Source of the DNA: Syntrophomonadaceae bacterium
GTDB taxonomy: Bacteria; Bacillota; Dethiobacteria; DTU022
Reading direction: 5' to 3'
DNA: 56,890 bases
Assembly (NCBI GenBank): GCA_003554615.1
Contig: PWGX01000008.1
Coordinates: 1-56,890 of the forward strand
The notes beneath the pieces are model-generated. The model was not told the origin of the DNA. It worked only from the letters and a program-made list of their open reading frames with translations, and searched no databases. Position numbers and translations under genes: made by a program. Position 1 is the stretch's first letter; each line of letters begins with the position of its first letter. Shown here one piece after another: positions 8,908-17,940 of the stretch.

Positions 8908-10220
8908 TGAAGAAAAAAGCTGCTTTTTTCACTCTCGGGTGCAAAGTTAATTTTTGCGAAACAGAAGCGCTGCAAGCGCTTTTTGAGCAGGCCGGTTACA
9001 AAATTACCGATTTTGACAACCAGGCTGATGTTTATGTGATCAACACCTGTACAGTGACCGGCAGCAGCGACCACAAATCAAGAAAAGCAATTCGGCGGGC
9101 CCGGAAACGTTCGCCCGGGGCCATCGTAATTGCTACAGGATGTTATGCCCAGGGTGCTCCAGAAAAAATTAAAGAAATGGAACAGGCCGATCTGATTGTC
9201 GGTAACCGGGAGCGAGAAAAACTACCCCAAATCTTAACTTCTCTGGAACCAGGTACTGCCCTGGATCTTGTATCGCCCCATCCTGCAGACAGCCGCTTTG
9301 AAATGCTCCCCCCGGTTAAAAGAAGGAATCGGACCAGGGGTTTCCTTAAAATCCAGGAAGGCTGCGATCAGCACTGCAGTTACTGTGTCGTGCCGTCGGT
9401 GAGGGGCCCTCTGCGAAGCCTTCATCCGGAAGAGGCAGTTCTAAGGGCTAAGAACCTGGTAGCTTCCGGGTGCCGGGAAATTGTTTTAACCGGCATCCAT
9501 TTAGGGTTTTACGGCGCCGAACTGGAGGATGTTTCCCTGCCTTCACTTTTGAAGGATCTGGAAGAAATACCGAATCTGTTCAGGCTTCGTCTGAGTTCCC
9601 TTGAACCCTCCGATATAAACGCAGAGCTCGTGGACCATATCACCGGATCCTGGATTGTCTGCCCGCATCTGCATATTCCTCTCCAGAGCGGTGACGGGGA
9701 AATACTGCGGCTGATGAACCGGCCCTACGAGCCAGTGGAATATCTTTACCTGGCCAAATGGTTGAAACAGGAAATCCCGGCCCTGGCCTTGAGCACCGAT
9801 ATTATTGTGGGTTTCCCGGGTGAAACAGAAAAGCATCACCGGCGCAGTATGAAATTGATCAAAGATATTGGCTTTAGCCGGCTCCATGTATTCAAATATT
9901 CACCGCGGCCTGGCACCCCGGCGGCCGATTATTCCGGCCAGGTCCCCAACAAAGTTAAAGACCGGCGCAGCAAAGAGGTGATCGAGCTGGGCGAAGAAAT
10001 GGCTTCTGCTTACCGGCGTCAATTTTTAGGCACTGTCCAACCGGTGCTTGTTGAAAAAGTAGTGCCTTACTCTTACGGTGAAGGTTTTACCCAACATTAC
10101 CTGCGGGTTAAAATTGATATGGATATAAAAGGCCTGCACTGGCGCGGCAAATTGATCAATGCCCGATTGGAAAAAGAAGACGGTTCTGAGATCAAGGCCA
10201 TTCGGGTTAAAAAGAAATAA
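8907..10220 (+). CDS. mtaB: tRNA t6A37 methylthiotransferase MtaB (radical SAM)
   Basis: Inserts a methylthio group at C2 of N6-threonylcarbamoyladenosine 37 in ANN-decoding tRNAs. The N-terminal MTTase domain has the cluster cysteines in TLGCKVNFCETE, INTCTVT and ATGCYAQG. The radical SAM domain has CDQHCSYC, followed by a C-terminal TRAM-like region. GCKVN is the MtaB form of the motif (MiaB has GCQMN), which separates the two. The ORF track begins at 8874, but the GTG at 8907 that overlaps the rsmE stop gives the family start MKKKAAFFTLGCKVN. It probably depends on the isc genes for its clusters. Confidence 0.95.
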   Translation: MKKKAAFFTLGCKVNFCETEALQALFEQAGYKITDFDNQADVYVINTCTVTGSSDHKSRKAIRRARKRSPGAIVIATGCYAQGAPEKIKEMEQADLIVGNREREKLPQILTSLEPGTALDLVSPHPADSRFEMLPPVKRRNRTRGFLKIQEGCDQHCSYCVVPSVRGPLRSLHPEEAVLRAKNLVASGCREIVLTGIHLGFYGAELEDVSLPSLLKDLEEIPNLFRLRLSSLEPSDINAELVDHITGSWIVCPHLHIPLQSGDGEILRLMNRPYEPVEYLYLAKWLKQEIPALALSTDIIVGFPGETEKHHRRSMKLIKDIGFSRLHVFKYSPRPGTPAADYSGQVPNKVKDRRSKEVIELGEEMASAYRRQFLGTVQPVLVEKVVPYSYGEGFTQHYLRVKIDMDIKGLHWRGKLINARLEKEDGSEIKAIRVKKK

Positions 10221-10250
10221 GGCGTCGGCATTTTTACGGTTTCTACATTA

Positions 10251-10994
10251 TCAATTCCTTCTTACAGGTTCTAAACTTTTTATCAGGACAGCCAGGTCCT
10301 TTAACTTTCCCCTGTAGGTACTGACGGGTTCTTTGTCAGTACGGTGCAGGAGTAAGTCTTCGACCAGGAAAGTATCTAACCCCGCTTTTGATGCACTGAG
10401 GTCTTCCAGGGTATCATTGCCTGCCATCAGGCACTTTTCTGGAGGACATTTAATAATCCGGGTGATTTCTGTAAAATAAGATGGGTTTGGCTTGCAGAAA
10501 TGCATATTTTCCATGGTGGTTACCAGGTCAAAATCATCCGGGGAGAATCCGCTCCAGGACAGGCGCTGTAAAATAGCGGCAGCCGGAAAAATAGGATTTG
10601 TAGCCAAAACCAGGATCAAGTTTTTTTCCCGGGCATATTCGACAACTGCCCGGGCATGGGGATGTACTTTGCCCCAGCATTGCAAGCTCGGAAAAACGTT
10701 ACGATAAAAGTCATCAACTATAGGTTGGATCTGTTTCTGGTTTTTGCCAATTCTTTTACAGAATTCCTTGTAAAAAATAGTTTCGTTTTTCTTATCCGGA
10801 TCATTGTCTTCGACCATGATCCTTGTTGCCTCAAAGAGATGCCTGATAAAATCATCACGGCTGAGATGGACGATAAATTGTTTGGACAGGGCTTCGAGAT
10901 AGGCCGGTATGAATTTTTCAATATCCAGGTCAAGCAGTGTGCCGTCTAAATCAATCAGCAGGGCTTCGTATTTCCCGGTCCTTCCTGCAGCCAT
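10251..10994 (-). CDS. HAD-superfamily hydrolase
   Basis: A 247-residue haloacid-dehalogenase-fold phosphatase or related hydrolase; substrate unknown. Motif I is LLIDLDGTLLDLD, with the nucleophile and acid/base aspartates. Motif II is VLATNPIFP, and the C-terminal metal-binding motif is CLMAGNDTLEDLSASKAGL. The helical cap lies between motifs I and II. The ATG at 10994 overlaps the stop of the upstream ylbF-family gene (TAATG), so the pair is translationally coupled. The closest named relatives by pattern are phosphoglycolate phosphatase-type HADs, but no specific activity can be assigned. It converges with mtaB across 30 nt. Confidence 0.85.
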   Translation of the reverse strand: MAAGRTGKYEALLIDLDGTLLDLDIEKFIPAYLEALSKQFIVHLSRDDFIRHLFEATRIMVEDNDPDKKNETIFYKEFCKRIGKNQKQIQPIVDDFYRNVFPSLQCWGKVHPHARAVVEYAREKNLILVLATNPIFPAAAILQRLSWSGFSPDDFDLVTTMENMHFCKPNPSYFTEITRIIKCPPEKCLMAGNDTLEDLSASKAGLDTFLVEDLLLHRTDKEPVSTYRGKLKDLAVLIKSLEPVRRN

Positions 10995-11377
10995 TATTCT
11001 TGTTCACCCTGGCTTTCACTTTCAGGAAAGTTCATTAATTCTTCGTCGTATATTTCATTGGTGGCATCGCCGATGATTTTTTGTACATCCTGCAGAAGAA
11101 CTATGGCCTTGTATTCCGCCTGTAAAAAACGTTTTGCTACCATGTTCATATTTACCACTTCCAGCAGTTTTTCCAGCTTTTCCTCCTGCTCTTTGGATAC
11201 TTCAATTCCGGACAGTTTTTGCCTCTGCAGCTCCATCTGTTTACCGCGCAGGTCGAGAATCATTTTTTTTGCTGTTTGATCAGCTTTTAATTCTTGCTGT
11301 GCCTTTTTAAGCTCCTTGAATTCTTCCGATTCTCGTAAAGCCCCTGCCAGTTTGTGAGCAGCGTCGTAAGGATTCAT
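10994..11377 (-). CDS. YlbF/YmcA-family protein
   Basis: A 127-residue, almost wholly helical, charged protein. The family includes B. subtilis YlbF and YmcA, which with YaaT form an iron-sulfur complex that guides RNase Y and mRNA maturation. The start MNPYDAAHKLAGALRESEEF and the pattern VNMNMVAKRFLQAEY fit this family. The acidic tail FPESESQGEQE is extra. AGGAGA precedes the ATG on the minus strand. It lies between mnmH and the HAD gene and overlaps the latter by one base. No cysteines are visible, so cluster binding would need partners. Confidence 0.8.
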   Translation of the reverse strand: MNPYDAAHKLAGALRESEEFKELKKAQQELKADQTAKKMILDLRGKQMELQRQKLSGIEVSKEQEEKLEKLLEVVNMNMVAKRFLQAEYKAIVLLQDVQKIIGDATNEIYDEELMNFPESESQGEQE

Positions 11378-11476
11378 AACTTTTATTTCTCCTTTGGAAG
11401 TTTAGGATTTTTATTTAACAGCCGGGTCAGTAATACACAGTCCGTTAATTGTTTACATATATAAATAAGGGAATTT

Positions 11477-12526
11477 TTATGCGGGAGCGGTAAATTTTTG
11501 GACTATCACAGCCATAACCTGGTCCGCTGCTTGATTCAGATCTGTAGCGTCTATTGTTTCTGTAAACCTGGAAGCCCCCGGCCTGGAGTCACTGTAAAAG
11601 TGATCGTAATAATCCCTGCATAATAATTCTGCAACAGTGTAATAATTTCCTTTTTTGATCATAGCTGTCAGCATCTCTGTTTTTCTTTTTCCCAAACGCC
11701 GTTCCAGAGATTTTAACGAGGATTCAAGCTGCCTTTGTATTTCATCACCCAGAGCAGCTTTGACATATGTATCAACAATGCGCTTTACCCTGACTTCAAA
11801 CGGGGCGGTCAAAAGGATATGCTCTCCCTGTTTCATCGCTTCCACGAAAAAGTGGGGGAGATAGATGTTGCCGATCCTTTGCCCTTCTCCCTCGGTAACC
11901 AGGTAGAGTTCGCTCCGGGCTTGATCGAGCTGTTCCAGCAGGAGGGCATCAAAATCTTTCTGGGACCGGGGTTTGTCAAAACCAACCGCCCCAAAAACGG
12001 ATCCGCGGTGCCTGGCCAGCCCTTCCAGATCTATGACCGGCACACCGCACTGTTCCAGTTTTTTTAAAACCAACGTTTTTCCTACACCCGTCAGGCCGTT
12101 CAGGACGTACAGCTTGCTTTTTAGGTTATAACCCCGGAGGCGTTCATTTACGTAACGTCGGTAAGCTTTATAGCCGTTTTTGAGCCTGTAAACCGGCACC
12201 CCGACCAGCGATAAGACCTGGTCCAGGCTCAAGCTGCGCATACCGCCCCTTTTGCAATAAAGGAGGGGCTTTTTGCTGCCGCTTGCCTTTGTTATGCTTT
12301 TGACCAGGGCCGGCAGCCTGGGGGCCACCATATCCAGGGCCGCTCTCCTGGCTTCATGTTCACCCATCTGGTAAAAAATGATGCTTAACTGGTAATACTC
12401 CCTGTCATCAAAAAGAGGAATGTTGACTGCCCCGGGTATTGAAGCTTCATAGTATTCGCCGGGTGAGCGGACGTCGATAAACAGCACATTATTTTGTTCC
12501 AGGGCTTCCCGGATATCTATTTCCAT
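11477..12526 (-). CDS. mnmH: tRNA 2-selenouridine synthase (SelU/MnmH)
   Basis: Replaces sulfur by selenium, via a geranylated intermediate, at the wobble 2-thiouridine of Lys, Glu and Gln tRNAs, using selenophosphate. The 349 residues comprise an N-terminal rhodanese domain with the catalytic cysteine in LYCKRGGMRS (C91) and a C-terminal P-loop domain with Walker A GLTGVGKT (144-151). This two-domain build and the CxxGGMRS loop are specific to MnmH. A GGGGGAAG site precedes the ATG. Its substrate 2-thiouridine is made by MnmA, encoded at 41.8 kb. The gene implies a selenophosphate synthetase elsewhere in the genome. Confidence 0.93.
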   Translation of the reverse strand: MEIDIREALEQNNVLFIDVRSPGEYYEASIPGAVNIPLFDDREYYQLSIIFYQMGEHEARRAALDMVAPRLPALVKSITKASGSKKPLLYCKRGGMRSLSLDQVLSLVGVPVYRLKNGYKAYRRYVNERLRGYNLKSKLYVLNGLTGVGKTLVLKKLEQCGVPVIDLEGLARHRGSVFGAVGFDKPRSQKDFDALLLEQLDQARSELYLVTEGEGQRIGNIYLPHFFVEAMKQGEHILLTAPFEVRVKRIVDTYVKAALGDEIQRQLESSLKSLERRLGKRKTEMLTAMIKKGNYYTVAELLCRDYYDHFYSDSRPGASRFTETIDATDLNQAADQVMAVIVQKFTAPA

Positions 12527-12920
12527 AATCTCTTCCCCCGAATACCAGCAGTTTTTTGTCTTATTTTATGCAGTAGATTTTGTTTCCTGATCCCGTTGCA
12601 ATTAAGTTCGGCCTGATCATTGATTAAGTATGGCTTAAATACATAATAGCATAGAACCGGGGTTAACAAAATGATTGCAGCTTCTGCCTGCAGTCAACTT
12701 ACAGGTAATTATCCGGGGCAAATAAAAAGAATTATTCTAAGGTATTAAGCGGATTGAGTAGGGATTATCTATCTACCAGCCATTATTACAAAAATTTTTT
12801 GCCGGAAAAAGGTAATAAAGGATCATTTAGCGAACTAATCACTATCATAGCTCGATCAAGGGGCTGTTTGCTTCTCAAGGCAATAGGGCTGTGTTATAAT
12901 AGCGGTCAGGAGGAATCAGT
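12527..12920. other. intergenic region between mnmH and the HIT gene
   Basis: About 390 nt between divergently transcribed genes. The only convincing element is a perfect -10 TATAAT near the right end (listed separately). ORF 12754-13047 overlaps the HIT gene in another frame and shows no family motif. No RNA gene was recognised. Confidence 0.5.
12895..12900 (+). promoter_or_regulatory. -10 box upstream of the HIT-rpsU-yqeY genes
   Basis: A perfect TATAAT lies 20 nt before the ATG of the HIT gene. The -35 at 17 nt is poor (TTCTCA); TTGCTT lies 21 nt away. The start site would leave a very short leader. Confidence 0.5.
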
Positions 12921-13283
12921 ATGTCGGCAGAATGCGTTTTTTGCAAGATCATTAACCGGGAGCTGGATGCAGATATTGTTTATGATGACGAAAAAACGGT
13001 TGCTTTTAAGGATATCAACCCCGCTGCTCCCGTCCATATCCTGGTAGTCCCGCGCAAGCATATTCCCACCCTTCTGGATATGGAAAAAGATGACGAGGGC
13101 CTGATTGGCCATTTACACTCAGTTGCAAATGAAATTGCCAAAGCTTTTAAGATCGATAAGAAAGGATACCGGATTGTGCTCAACTGCGGTGCTGATGCTG
13201 GACAAATTGTTTTTCATCTCCACCTCCACCTCCTGGGAGGAAGACCTTTGCTGCAGACCATAGCCAAGGGCAGGGGTGTTTAA
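12921..13283 (+). CDS. histidine triad (HIT, Hint-type) nucleotide hydrolase
   Basis: A 120-residue Hint-branch protein that hydrolyses nucleoside phosphoramidates such as AMP-lysine; its exact cellular role in bacteria is unclear. The start ECVFCKIINRELDADIVYDD and the catalytic triad motif HLHLHLLGGR near residues 99-108 are typical. AGGAGG stands 8 nt before the ATG. It lies about 50 nt before rpsU and probably shares its transcript, a frequent pairing in Firmicutes. Confidence 0.93.
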   Translation: MSAECVFCKIINRELDADIVYDDEKTVAFKDINPAAPVHILVVPRKHIPTLLDMEKDDEGLIGHLHSVANEIAKAFKIDKKGYRIVLNCGADAGQIVFHLHLHLLGGRPLLQTIAKGRGV

Positions 13284-13337
13284 ACTCAATGAATTACAGT
13301 CCCTGGGTATTGGTTTTAAGGAGAGGGGGGAAGAGTT

Positions 13338-13511
13338 ATGGCAGAAATAAAAATTGGCAAAAACGAGACCTTAGATAAAGCTTTGAAGAGGTTTAAGAAA
13401 CAATGTGCCCGCGCCGGGGTTATCTCTGAAGCCCGCCGGAGGGAGCATTATGAAAAGCCTAGTGTGCGCCGGAAAAAGAAAGCCGATGCTGCACGGAAAA
13501 GGCGCCGTTAA
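13338..13511 (+). CDS. rpsU: 30S ribosomal protein S21
   Basis: A 57-residue basic ribosomal protein that is too short for the ORF track. The reading is [19 protein letters not shown], then a conserved [23 protein letters not shown] and an arginine/lysine-rich tail ending KRRR. S21 helps 30S subunits pair with mRNA Shine-Dalgarno sequences. GAGAGGGGGGAAG precedes the ATG. It sits between the HIT gene and yqeY, the usual neighbourhood. The call rests on strong family similarity over the full length. Confidence 0.96.
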   Translation: MAEIKIGKNETLDKALKRFKKQCARAGVISEARRREHYEKPSVRRKKKADAARKRRR

Positions 13512-13530
13512 TAAACAGGGAGGCAGTTGT

Positions 13531-13983
13531 ATGGCGGAAAAATCTCTATCAGAAAAGCTTGTAGAAGATCAAAAAGAAGCCCAAAAAGCCAAGGATAGGT
13601 TCCGTTTATCGGTAATCCGAATGCTCCGGTCAGAATTGCAAAACAGCACTATTGCCAAGAATGCTCCGCTTGATGCCGAAGAAGAACTGACAGCTCTGAC
13701 GAGGGAAGTAAAAAAACGCCAGGAATCCTTGGGCGATTATCAAAAAGCCAACCGCCAGGAGCTGCTTGATGACCTGGAACGTGAAATAGAAATTCTTAAA
13801 GAATATATGCCCGAACAGCTTTCTGAAGAAGAACTGGAAAGTATGGTTCGGGACGCAATCTCTGAAACCGGGGCTGAAACAAAGCGGGACATGGGCAAGG
13901 TAATGGGTCTGCTGATGCCTCGTGTTAAAGGCAAAGCCGAAGGCAATGTCGTTCGCCGGATGGTTGAAGAAAAACTGCAATAA
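13531..13983 (+). CDS. yqeY: GatB/YqeY-domain protein
   Basis: A 150-residue protein resembling the C-terminal tRNA-binding tail domain of the GatB amidotransferase subunit; its own role is not established, though tRNA binding is often proposed. It begins MAEKSLSEKLVEDQKEAQKAKD and shows the family patterns RLSVIRMLRSELQN, EILKEYMPEQLSEEEL and GKVMGLLMPRVKGKAEG. The ORF track starts at 13405, which would overlap rpsU; the ATG at 13531, with GGGAGG upstream, gives the family start. A GC-rich hairpin follows the stop. Confidence 0.92.
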   Translation: MAEKSLSEKLVEDQKEAQKAKDRFRLSVIRMLRSELQNSTIAKNAPLDAEEELTALTREVKKRQESLGDYQKANRQELLDDLEREIEILKEYMPEQLSEEELESMVRDAISETGAETKRDMGKVMGLLMPRVKGKAEGNVVRRMVEEKLQ

Positions 13984-13990
13984 CTGAAAT

Positions 13991-14019
13991 AAAGGCCCGG
14001 CTTTTTAAGCCGGGCCTTT
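13991..14019 (+). terminator. strong hairpin after yqeY, possible weak terminator
   Basis: A perfect 13-bp stem AAAGGCCCGGCTT/AAGCCGGGCCTTT with a 3-nt loop lies 8 nt after the yqeY stop. The T-tract is only the stem's own TTTAT, so termination may be partial. The nfeD ribosome site follows 6 nt later. Confidence 0.6.
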
Positions 14020-14037
14020 ATGTCTGGAGGACGGGTT

Positions 14038-15375
14038 GTGTCGGTAATAAAAAGAACTTTTTTATGGCTGGCTTGTCTGTTCTGCGGACTGCTTATTTTT
14101 ATGCCTTTTGGCAGCGGAGCAGCCGATAATAACACGGTAGTGGTTATTGAAATTAAGGGGACGATCAATCCGGGTACCACGAGCTATGTTGCTTATGCCT
14201 TCGAAGAGGCACTGAACATGGAAGCAGAAGCAGTGATCCTGGAACTTGATACTCCCGGCGGCTTTATCCACTCTGCCGAAGCAATCAGGCGAATCATGGA
14301 CGATCATGATCTACCGGTTTATGCTTTTGTCCGCCCCAATGCCATATCGGCGGGAGCATACCTGGCCCTGGCCGCCGATGAGATTTATATGGTCCCGGGC
14401 AGCACAATTGGCGCCGCCGAACCCAGCTACCTGGGAGTAGGTGAAGTTGATGAAAAGATGCTATCTGTCTGGGAAAAAGAGATGGCCGGGGTGGCCGAGC
14501 GCAGGGGCAGGGATCCGCTAATCGCTTCGGCCATGGTCCGCAGGGATATCGCCGTTGAAGGCCTGGTTGAGGAGGGTGTTTTGCTGACCCTGACTGCCGG
14601 AGAAGCCCTGGAAGTAGGGTACAGCGAAGGTACTGTAAATGACCATGCTTCATTGTTAACAGCAGTTGGCCTTGAAGAGGCCGAATGGCGCCCGGTTGAG
14701 CAGCGGGCTGTCGACGGTCTGGTAAGCTGGACGACCAATCCCGTGGTGGGTACTATTTTGCTGATGATCGGGTTGGGCGGATTGGCCCTGGAGGTTATAA
14801 CGGCCGGTTTTGGCGCCGCCGGGGCCATCAGCCTTGGTGCCTTTGCCCTTTATTTTGGGGGCAATATTGCTGCCGGGATGGCCGAGTACTGGGTTTTGAT
14901 CCTGTTCGCTTTCGGGATTGGATTGATGTTAATAGAGGCGGTGATGCCCGGATTTGGGGTTTTTGGCGTCGCCGGTTTAATTGCTACCATTTTTTCCATA
15001 GTGCTGGCGGCGGTCTCGGTTCAGACCGGGATGGTAATGCTGTTAATCTCAATAGTACTGGCTGCAGTTTTTTCCATCATTGCTTTCCGCTTTTTTGCTC
15101 GCCGGGGAGCCCTGCGCCATATTATTTTGTTTGAAGAAGAGACGTCCGACCTGGGTTATGTGGCCCCTCCCGACCAAAAAGATTTATCCGGAAGGACGGG
15201 GGTGGCCGTTACTTCGCTGCGTCCTTCCGGCGCGGCGGAAATTGATGGCAAACGAATTGATGTGGTCAGCGACGGCTCCTACATTGCCAAAGGGGAACCG
15301 GTTCGGGTTGACCGGGTTGAGGGTGTGCGGGTTATCGTTCGCAGCATCAAAGAGGATAAAGATGAGGGTGAGTAA
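14038..15375 (+). CDS. nfeD: NfeD-family membrane serine protease (ClpP-class, long form)
   Basis: A 445-residue membrane protein of the long NfeD class, which usually works with a flotillin/stomatin partner in membrane-domain organisation. It has an N-terminal signal segment (RTFLWLACLFCGLLIFMPF). A ClpP-like protease domain follows, with the catalytic serine in RPNAISAGAYLALAAD and the substrate-binding DTPGG. Several transmembrane helices (about residues 235-350) and a C-terminal OB-fold domain (LSGRTGVAVTSLRPSGAAEIDG) complete it. The GTG at 14038 is preferred over the ATG at 14020 because TGGAGG is 7 nt upstream. floA follows, matching the known NfeD-flotillin gene pair. Confidence 0.93.
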   Translation: MSVIKRTFLWLACLFCGLLIFMPFGSGAADNNTVVVIEIKGTINPGTTSYVAYAFEEALNMEAEAVILELDTPGGFIHSAEAIRRIMDDHDLPVYAFVRPNAISAGAYLALAADEIYMVPGSTIGAAEPSYLGVGEVDEKMLSVWEKEMAGVAERRGRDPLIASAMVRRDIAVEGLVEEGVLLTLTAGEALEVGYSEGTVNDHASLLTAVGLEEAEWRPVEQRAVDGLVSWTTNPVVGTILLMIGLGGLALEVITAGFGAAGAISLGAFALYFGGNIAAGMAEYWVLILFAFGIGLMLIEAVMPGFGVFGVAGLIATIFSIVLAAVSVQTGMVMLLISIVLAAVFSIIAFRFFARRGALRHIILFEEETSDLGYVAPPDQKDLSGRTGVAVTSLRPSGAAEIDGKRIDVVSDGSYIAKGEPVRVDRVEGVRVIVRSIKEDKDEGE

Positions 15376-15426
15376 AATTGAGGTTTGAATGGCGATTCAG
15401 AAAACCAGAAGCAGGAGGTTTGTTCG

Positions 15427-16422
15427 ATGATTGAAGGTTTAATTCCCCTGCTTGCGCTTATAATCGTTGTTGTAATATTTGTTGCAATTATTTTTAGTTT
15501 TATTCCCCTGGGCCTGTGGATTTCCGCCCTTGCCGCCCGGGTGCCTGTGGGAATTTTTTCACTGATTGGGATGCGGCTGCGCCGGGTAATCCCGGTCAAA
15601 ATTGTAGCCCCGTTGATTAAAGCCACCAAGGCCGGGCTTGACCTGAGCGTTAATAAACTTGAAGGGCACTTCCTGGCCGGGGGCAATGTCGACCGGGTTG
15701 TCAATGCCCTTATTGCCGCCCAGCGCGCCGAAATACCCCTGCAGTTTGAAAGGGCTGCCGCTATTGACCTGGCCGGGCGCGATGTCCTGGAAGCGGTTCA
15801 AATGAGTGTCAACCCCAAGGTCATTGAAACCCCTGTGGTAGCTGCTGTGGCCAAAGACGGGATTGAAGTCAAGGCCCGGGCCAAGGTTACAGTAAGGGCC
15901 AACATTGATCGCCTGGTCGGCGGGGCCGGTGAAGAAACCATCATTGCCAGGGTTGGCGAAGGTATTGTTACCACCATCGGTTCTTCGGACAACCACAAGG
16001 TGGTTTTGGAAAACCCGGATAAAATATCCAATACGGTATTGGAAAAAGGACTGGATTCGGGAACTGCTTATGAAATATTATCGATTGACGTAGCCGATGT
16101 CGATGTGGGCAAAAATATCGGGGCCCAACTCCAAACAGACCAGGCTGAAGCCGACAAGCGTATTGCCCAGGCCAAGGCTGAAGAGCGTCGGGCCATGGCT
16201 GTGGCCAAAGAACAGGAAATGATTGCCTCCGTCCAGGAAATGAGGGCCAAAGTTACCGAAGCAGAAGCAGAAGTGCCAAAGGCCCTTTCCCAGGCTTTGC
16301 GGGAAGGAAACATGGGAGTAATGGATTATTACCAGCTGAAAAATGTAATGGCTGATACCGATATGAGAGAAAGCATCGGTAAAATGGGCCAGGAAGATCA
16401 GGAAGAAGACAATAATAATTAA
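15427..16422 (+). CDS. floA: flotillin-like membrane scaffold FloA (YqfA)
   Basis: A 331-residue SPFH/flotillin-like protein that forms membrane microdomain assemblies and influences membrane fluidity and protease/signalling complexes. It has a membrane hairpin ([24 protein letters not shown]), the FloA-diagnostic [25 protein letters not shown], and a C-terminal helical zone rich in A, E and K ([27 protein letters not shown]). The ORF track begins at 15385, but GCAGGAGG precedes the ATG at 15427, giving the family length. It is 51 nt downstream of nfeD and 17 nt upstream of an acidic membrane protein. Confidence 0.95.
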   Translation: MIEGLIPLLALIIVVVIFVAIIFSFIPLGLWISALAARVPVGIFSLIGMRLRRVIPVKIVAPLIKATKAGLDLSVNKLEGHFLAGGNVDRVVNALIAAQRAEIPLQFERAAAIDLAGRDVLEAVQMSVNPKVIETPVVAAVAKDGIEVKARAKVTVRANIDRLVGGAGEETIIARVGEGIVTTIGSSDNHKVVLENPDKISNTVLEKGLDSGTAYEILSIDVADVDVGKNIGAQLQTDQAEADKRIAQAKAEERRAMAVAKEQEMIASVQEMRAKVTEAEAEVPKALSQALREGNMGVMDYYQLKNVMADTDMRESIGKMGQEDQEEDNNN

Positions 16423-16439
16423 AAGCAGGAGGCTTTCCA

Positions 16440-16928
16440 ATGGAAGGGATTATTACTTTTATTGTAATAATTATTATATTTAACCTGCTGAACCGGCTGG
16501 CAGGCGCTGCTAAAAGAAAGCAGCAACCTGTTTCCCGGAGGAGGACATATGATCAGTCCCGCCCGCTGCCCGAAAGGCCTGTTGAAAGAAAGGAAGAGGA
16601 GCCCCGCTATTTTCGATCCGCCAGGCCGGAAGATTTATTTGCCGGGTTAGAAGAAGATGACGAAAATGAAGAAGATGAAGAAGATGATGAAAGCGGCTAC
16701 GAAGTGGATCGGCAAGAGGAATGGCAGGCTGAAACCGGGACTGAAGAAGCTCTTATCAAGAAGAGAAGGGCAGAAAAAAGCGCTCCAACGGCCCTTTCTT
16801 CCAATAAGCTGGGGCAGTTGTTAAGCGATAAGGATTCTTTGGTGGCAGCCTTTATTTTCCACGAAGCCATATCGGGGCCACCGGCCCTGCGCAGAAAAGG
16901 GAAGACCGTTTTCAGCCGGCTGAGATAA
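16440..16928 (+). CDS. uncharacterised acidic membrane-anchored protein
   Basis: A 162-residue protein of unknown function. It has one N-terminal hydrophobic segment (IITFIVIIIIFNLLNRLAG), a basic/proline-rich stretch, a very acidic linker of Glu and Asp (DDENEEDEEDDES), and a short hydrophobic C-terminal motif LVAAFIFHEAISGPPALRR. That motif is common in Firmicute hypotheticals found beside floA (recalled pattern, not searched). GCAGGAGG lies upstream. Tight spacing behind floA suggests a part in the same membrane-domain unit, which is inference. Confidence 0.75.
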   Translation: MEGIITFIVIIIIFNLLNRLAGAAKRKQQPVSRRRTYDQSRPLPERPVERKEEEPRYFRSARPEDLFAGLEEDDENEEDEEDDESGYEVDRQEEWQAETGTEEALIKKRRAEKSAPTALSSNKLGQLLSDKDSLVAAFIFHEAISGPPALRRKGKTVFSRLR

Positions 16929-16945
16929 GCGGGGAGGGTATGATA

Positions 16946-17851
16946 ATGTCCGGTAAAAAGTGCTGGGAAGGTATAAAAACTGGTGCTCCGGGGAACAGCG
17001 ATATCTTAATTATGGGAGTGCCTTTTGACGGGGCTGTTAGCGGTGCCCGGGGGGCAGCTGAGGCCCCTGGCAGGTTGAGAGAACTCTCCAAAAGTGCTAC
17101 GCCTTTGTCTGAAGAAGGAGTGGACCTGCGCAATTTGGTTATTTATGACCGGGACAATGTTCAGTTTAACCATGATTGGGCCGGCTATTTTATGGAGGTT
17201 GAAAAGCAAGCTTCAAACCTGCTTCAAACCGGCGGGTTACCCCTGTTCCTGGGCGGCGATCATTCAGTTACCATTCCCCTGGCCGGGGCTTTTGCCAGGT
17301 ATTATTACCCAAAGCCGGTAGGAATGGTCCATCTCGATGCCCACAGTGACCTGATGGATATCTACCAGGGTGAAAAATGGTCTCATGCGTGCCCTCAAAG
17401 GCGCTTTCTTGAACAGGATAATGTGAGCCCTGAAAATATGTTTTTAGTGGGGATCAGGGAATTTGAGCTTGAAGAGATAGAATTTATAAAGGATAATCCG
17501 GGCCTGGGCCTGGTAACTGCCCGCCGCTATTACCGGGAAGGACATAAGGCGATACTGGAGGAAATGGTCTCAAAATTAAAAAGCCTGGAAGCAATTTATC
17601 TTTCCATTGACATAGATATCCTTGATCCCGCTTATGCCCCGGGAACGGGTACTCCCCAGGCCGGGGGTGTTTCAACCAGGGAATTAATCGAGCTGGTGCG
17701 GGGTACGATGACCGGGCTGCCGGTCAAAACAATCGATCTTGTTGAAGTGGCTCCGCCGATTGACCCCTCCGATATTACTTCCAGGGCCGCCTTAAAAGTG
17801 ATCTACGAAATTTTTGCCGCTGTCGTTTCCTCAAAGGAACAAAATAATTAA
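16946..17851 (+). CDS. speB: agmatinase/arginase-family ureohydrolase
   Basis: A manganese enzyme of the ureohydrolase fold, probably converting agmatine to putrescine and urea. The binuclear metal site is complete: GGDHS (about residue 100), HLDAHSDL (about 125-132) and SIDIDILDPAYAPGTGTPQAGG. The last motif is the agmatinase-type signature with its glycine and threonine rich loop. Arginase, guanidinobutyrase or formiminoglutamase activity cannot be excluded from motifs alone. Of the clustered ATG codons at 16940 and 16946, the second is better spaced (7 nt) from GGGGAGGG. It sits 17 nt behind the acidic membrane gene without a clear functional link. Confidence 0.85.
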   Translation: MSGKKCWEGIKTGAPGNSDILIMGVPFDGAVSGARGAAEAPGRLRELSKSATPLSEEGVDLRNLVIYDRDNVQFNHDWAGYFMEVEKQASNLLQTGGLPLFLGGDHSVTIPLAGAFARYYYPKPVGMVHLDAHSDLMDIYQGEKWSHACPQRRFLEQDNVSPENMFLVGIREFELEEIEFIKDNPGLGLVTARRYYREGHKAILEEMVSKLKSLEAIYLSIDIDILDPAYAPGTGTPQAGGVSTRELIELVRGTMTGLPVKTIDLVEVAPPIDPSDITSRAALKVIYEIFAAVVSSKEQNN

Positions 17852-17940
17852 ACCCGCACCCGGCAATTTTCCAACTATCTAAGTTTAACAACAAGTGTTA
17901 AAATAGAATCTGCAAAGAATAGAAAGGAGAATGCTGCTTA

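Noticed and set aside
12754-13047. 97-residue plus-strand ORF before and over the HIT gene
   Set aside because: It overlaps the HIT gene in another frame and has no family pattern; the HIT gene has a better ribosome site.
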